The notes under the pieces: generated by a model
Told to the model about the DNA's origin: nothing
The model's input: the letters and a program-made list of their open reading frames with translations, nothing else
Database searches by the model: none
Position numbers and translations under genes: made by a program
In this document: positions 6,828 to 8,896 of the stretch, piece by piece
How the letters are laid out: each line of letters opens with the position of its first letter
How positions within the stretch are numbered: the first letter of the stretch is position 1
NCBI GenBank assembly: GCA_002343455.1
Contig: DDSR01000316.1
Coordinates: forward strand, 1-8,896
Source of the DNA: Deltaproteobacteria bacterium UBA2385
GTDB lineage: Bacteria > Myxococcota_A > UBA796 > UBA2385
DNA length: 8,896 bases
Direction: 5' to 3'

Positions 6828-7838
6828 TCAGCCCCTCATCGCCCGCAACGGGCCGGTCTCCTCTCGCATGGCGTAGAGGTCGTTGACCCCCATGCAGACC
6901 CCCTTGCGGGAGCAGCCACCGCACTCCTCGACCTGCACCCGCTTCCGGTCGGGCGCCCAGGAGTAGATGCCGGTGAAGGCCACCTTGCCCGGCGCGGACT
7001 GCCACTCCACCGTGACCCGCGGATCCCAGTGCAGGTCGTTCGAGCAGGTCCAGTGCTCGCCCAGCAGGCACATCGGGGCGCCGAAGAAACGCAGCACGGC
7101 GCCGGGGGCCAAGGCTGGCAGGGTCGGCAGGATGCGGGCGAGGTCGTCGAGCCGGGGGGCCAGCTCGGCGAAGCGGTCGAAGCCCCCTCCCTCGGCGGTC
7201 AGGTTGCTGACGACGATCAGCTTGGCGCCGAGCTCGCCGAGCAGCCTGACCGTGTCAGGCAGGTGCTCGACGTTGCGCGAGGTGACGACGGTGTTGGCAA
7301 ACAGACCGAAGCCCGGCCTCGCCCCGGCCAGCCGCATCGCGGCGGTGACCGTCTCGAAGGAGCCCGGTCGACCGGCCAGGGGATCGTGCACCTCGGGCGA
7401 GGGGCCGTGTACGCTGAAGAGGGCCTCGTCCAGCCAGGGCAGGGCCCGCGCGGCGAAGTCGGGGCGGGAGAGCATCGTGCCGATGGTGCCGACGCTGGTG
7501 CGCATCCCGAGCTTGCGGGCCAGGACCAGCACATCGACGAAGCGGGGGTGGATGCTGGGCTCGCCGCCGGTGAAGTGAACCGCCTGGACGCCCCGGGAGG
7601 CGTGCAGCCGCAGCACGCTCGCCACCCGGCCCCAGGTCACCGGGAAGGCCCGGTAGCTGTCCATGCGGTGCTCTTCGCTGCAGAACAGGCAGCGCTCGGG
7701 GCAGTGGTAGGTCAGGTGCAGCTCGAGCCGACGCATGATCTGCCCGTTCGGGCCGATCCAGGGGCGAGCCGCGGGATCCAGCCCCAGCTCGGAGATCTGG
7801 GTGGGCGAGGCGACGAAGCCGGTGGGGAGCGCGCTCAT
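6828..7838 (-). CDS. Radical SAM protein with C-terminal auxiliary-cluster-like cysteines (gene B)
   Basis: 336 aa. Its ATG start overlaps the TGA of gene A (ATGA, 7835–7838), so the two are translationally coupled. The core has CPERCLFC (C46, C50, C53), HFTGGEPSIHP (88–98), a GTIGT segment (117–121) and FSVHGPSPEVHDPL (141–154) followed by GRPGSF. Then come GAPMC (C257), C265 and CGGCSRKGVCMG (C306, C309, C315), giving the same order and near-identical spacing of the last three Cys as in gene C (C-x2-C-x5-C-x-G), plus a following Tyr. An N-terminal extension of about 45 residues precedes the cluster motif. B and C look like diverged paralogues. The role is probably SAM-radical modification of a peptide, protein or small molecule; nothing in the sequence identifies the substrate. 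Confidence 0.93.
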   Translation of the reverse strand: MSALPTGFVASPTQISELGLDPAARPWIGPNGQIMRRLELHLTYHCPERCLFCSEEHRMDSYRAFPVTWGRVASVLRLHASRGVQAVHFTGGEPSIHPRFVDVLVLARKLGMRTSVGTIGTMLSRPDFAARALPWLDEALFSVHGPSPEVHDPLAGRPGSFETVTAAMRLAGARPGFGLFANTVVTSRNVEHLPDTVRLLGELGAKLIVVSNLTAEGGGFDRFAELAPRLDDLARILPTLPALAPGAVLRFFGAPMCLLGEHWTCSNDLHWDPRVTVEWQSAPGKVAFTGIYSWAPDRKRVQVEECGGCSRKGVCMGVNDLYAMREETGPLRAMRG

Positions 7839-8866
7839 CCGGCGAGCGCTCTCTGGCGAGCTCTACGATGAGCCAGCCAGGCCGGGGTCAGCTCCTGCAC
7901 CAGCTCGGTCAGGGCCGCGTCGGCGCTCAGCGTGCTCTCCCAGACGCGCTCGGGCAGCACCTCGGCCAGCATGCCGCGGACCTGCTCGGCCCTCTCTCGC
8001 AGGGCCTCCGGGCTGGGAGGCTCGTCCAGGCTGCCGACCACGGTGCGCCCGCGCAGCCCGTCGAGCTGGCCGGAGAGGCCGACGTTGCTGGGGTGGATGC
8101 TGCGGTCGGCGTCGACGACGAGGCCGGTGTTGAAGAAGGGCAGCGGCGCCCAGGTGAAGAGGTTGCGCACGTAGAGGCGCCGACCCTCGGCCCACTCCTG
8201 GCGGATGCGCCGGCCGATCCCGGCGAAGCCCTGGTGCAGGGAGGCGAGCTGCTCGGGCCGCCAGGGGATGAAGTAGCCGGGCAGGAAGTTGAAGGCGCGG
8301 AAGCCCAGGTCCAGCAGGTGCTCGAAGTTCTGGGCGGCCCGCGGGGCGGTCGAGGGGGCGATCGTCTGGGTGATCACCAGGCGAGGCGTGCGCAACAAGA
8401 TAGGCAGGAGCTGGATCATCCGCTCGTAGCTGTCGGGGATGCCCGGCAGGGCGCGGCGCAGGCCGCGGTGGTCCTCGGGCCGGCCGTCCAGGCTCAGGGT
8501 CAGGATGACCTTGGGCTGCGAGGCGACATGGTCCAGCCAGCCCTCGTCCAGGCCCAGGCCATTGGTCGAGAGGTAGATCCGGCGGATCTCGGGGCGGGCG
8601 GCGGCCTCGTCCATGGCGGCGCGCACGACCTCGGGGACGAGCAGGGGCTCGCCGCCGAACATCTTGATGTCACCGGGGACCGCGGCGCTCGCGTAGCGCT
8701 CGGCGAAGAGCCGGACGGCGAGGCGGGCGTCGTCCGGACCAAGCGAGGGCCAGCCATCCTTGGCGGTCGGGCAATAGGCGCAGCGGAGGTTGCAGGCGCG
8801 CGTGACCGTCAGGATCATCGACGCGGGCAGCGCCGATGGAGCCGGGAGCGGGCCTGTCCCTACCAC
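7835..8866 (-). CDS. Radical SAM protein with degenerate SPASM-like region (gene A), 5' end uncertain
   Basis: 343 aa if started at GTG 8866. The frame is open to the right window edge (at least ten more codons), so the true start may lie outside. An internal ATG at 8818 (residue 17), nine codons before the first cluster cysteine, is another option; none has a clear ribosome site. The core has CNLRCAYC (C25, C29, C32), KMFGGEPLL (68–76), LSTNGLG (99–105) and LSLDGRPEDHRG (124–135). These match the SPASM-type enzymes related to PqqE and anaerobic sulfatase maturase. After the core, FNTGLVVDADRSIHPSN (245–261) and VVGSLDE (276–282) follow the SPASM layout in which a Cys usually follows 'x-x-P', but here it is Ser260. 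No cysteine occurs outside the CxxxCxxC motif, so no auxiliary cluster is expected. It is the first gene seen in the three-gene run and overlaps gene B by 4 nt. Confidence 0.9.
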   Translation of the reverse strand: MVGTGPLPAPSALPASMILTVTRACNLRCAYCPTAKDGWPSLGPDDARLAVRLFAERYASAAVPGDIKMFGGEPLLVPEVVRAAMDEAAARPEIRRIYLSTNGLGLDEGWLDHVASQPKVILTLSLDGRPEDHRGLRRALPGIPDSYERMIQLLPILLRTPRLVITQTIAPSTAPRAAQNFEHLLDLGFRAFNFLPGYFIPWRPEQLASLHQGFAGIGRRIRQEWAEGRRLYVRNLFTWAPLPFFNTGLVVDADRSIHPSNVGLSGQLDGLRGRTVVGSLDEPPSPEALRERAEQVRGMLAEVLPERVWESTLSADAALTELVQELTPAWLAHRRARQRALAG

Positions 8867-8896
8867 TGCCCATGCGAGCCGTGGCTGCCGTGCGAG

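Noticed and set aside
6820..7071. An 83-codon minus-strand ORF inside gene B as a second precursor peptide
   Set aside because: It is entirely within gene B in another frame, with Arg/Gly/Leu-rich sequence typical of shadow frames and no ribosome site seen.
5625..7871. A 748-codon plus-strand open frame across radical SAM genes B and C
   Set aside because: It lies antisense to clear CxxxCxxC/GGEP proteins, and its Gln/Val/Gly/Ala-rich translation matches no family I know.
3761..8866. Idea that one of the radical SAM proteins is the anaerobic maturase of the neighbouring sulfatase
   Set aside because: The hydrolase has Thr, not Cys or Ser, at the position that would be converted to formylglycine. 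Gene A lacks the SPASM cysteines needed by the maturase, and the genes are convergent rather than in one operon.

Overview
The window is GC-rich (roughly 70%), with codons strongly ending in G/C. It has very short lipoprotein signals (a hydrophobic run ending in LFAC) and a C-terminal tripartite Cys–hydrophobic–Arg tail of the MYXO-CTERM kind on a surface enzyme. Together these point to an uncultured or poorly studied member of the Myxococcota (former Deltaproteobacteria). This is an inference from composition and signals, as there is no rRNA or marker gene. I saw no tRNA, rRNA, insertion sequence or CRISPR array, and every gap between genes is under 140 bp.

Left part (1–3685, minus strand): a two-gene unit. 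A 566-aa secreted lipoprotein of unknown function (1985–3685) is followed, 6 nt after its stop, by a large polytopic membrane protein. That protein looks like a GT39/PMT-type lipid-linked-sugar glycosyltransferase with an N-terminal extracytoplasmic domain. It begins with GTG at 1978 and runs off the left edge after 659 codons.

Middle (3761–5320, plus strand): a sulfatase/alkaline-phosphatase-superfamily enzyme is read divergently from the lipoprotein across a 75-bp shared promoter region. It has an N-terminal lipobox and a C-terminal MYXO-CTERM-like tail. Threonine replaces the Cys/Ser that true sulfatases convert to formylglycine.

Right part (5284–8896, minus strand): three consecutive, different radical SAM genes (called A, B and C here in transcription order) occupy 5673 to the right edge. 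A and B overlap by 4 nt, and B and C are 48 bp apart. A spacer of 137 bp then leads to an 83-aa orphan protein (5284–5535), which overlaps the convergent sulfatase gene by 37 bp. B and C share an auxiliary-cluster-like cysteine pattern at their C-termini. A has a SPASM-like region from which the cysteines are missing. The 137-bp spacer holds a duplicated 9-bp motif and a 9-bp inverted repeat.

The most interesting candidate system is the radical SAM trio plus the small protein. It has the layout of a peptide- or protein-modifying cassette (RiPP-like), but the small protein has no recognisable leader/core signature, so this remains a hypothesis. The lipoprotein, glycosyltransferase and dual-anchored hydrolase form a separate cell-envelope set.
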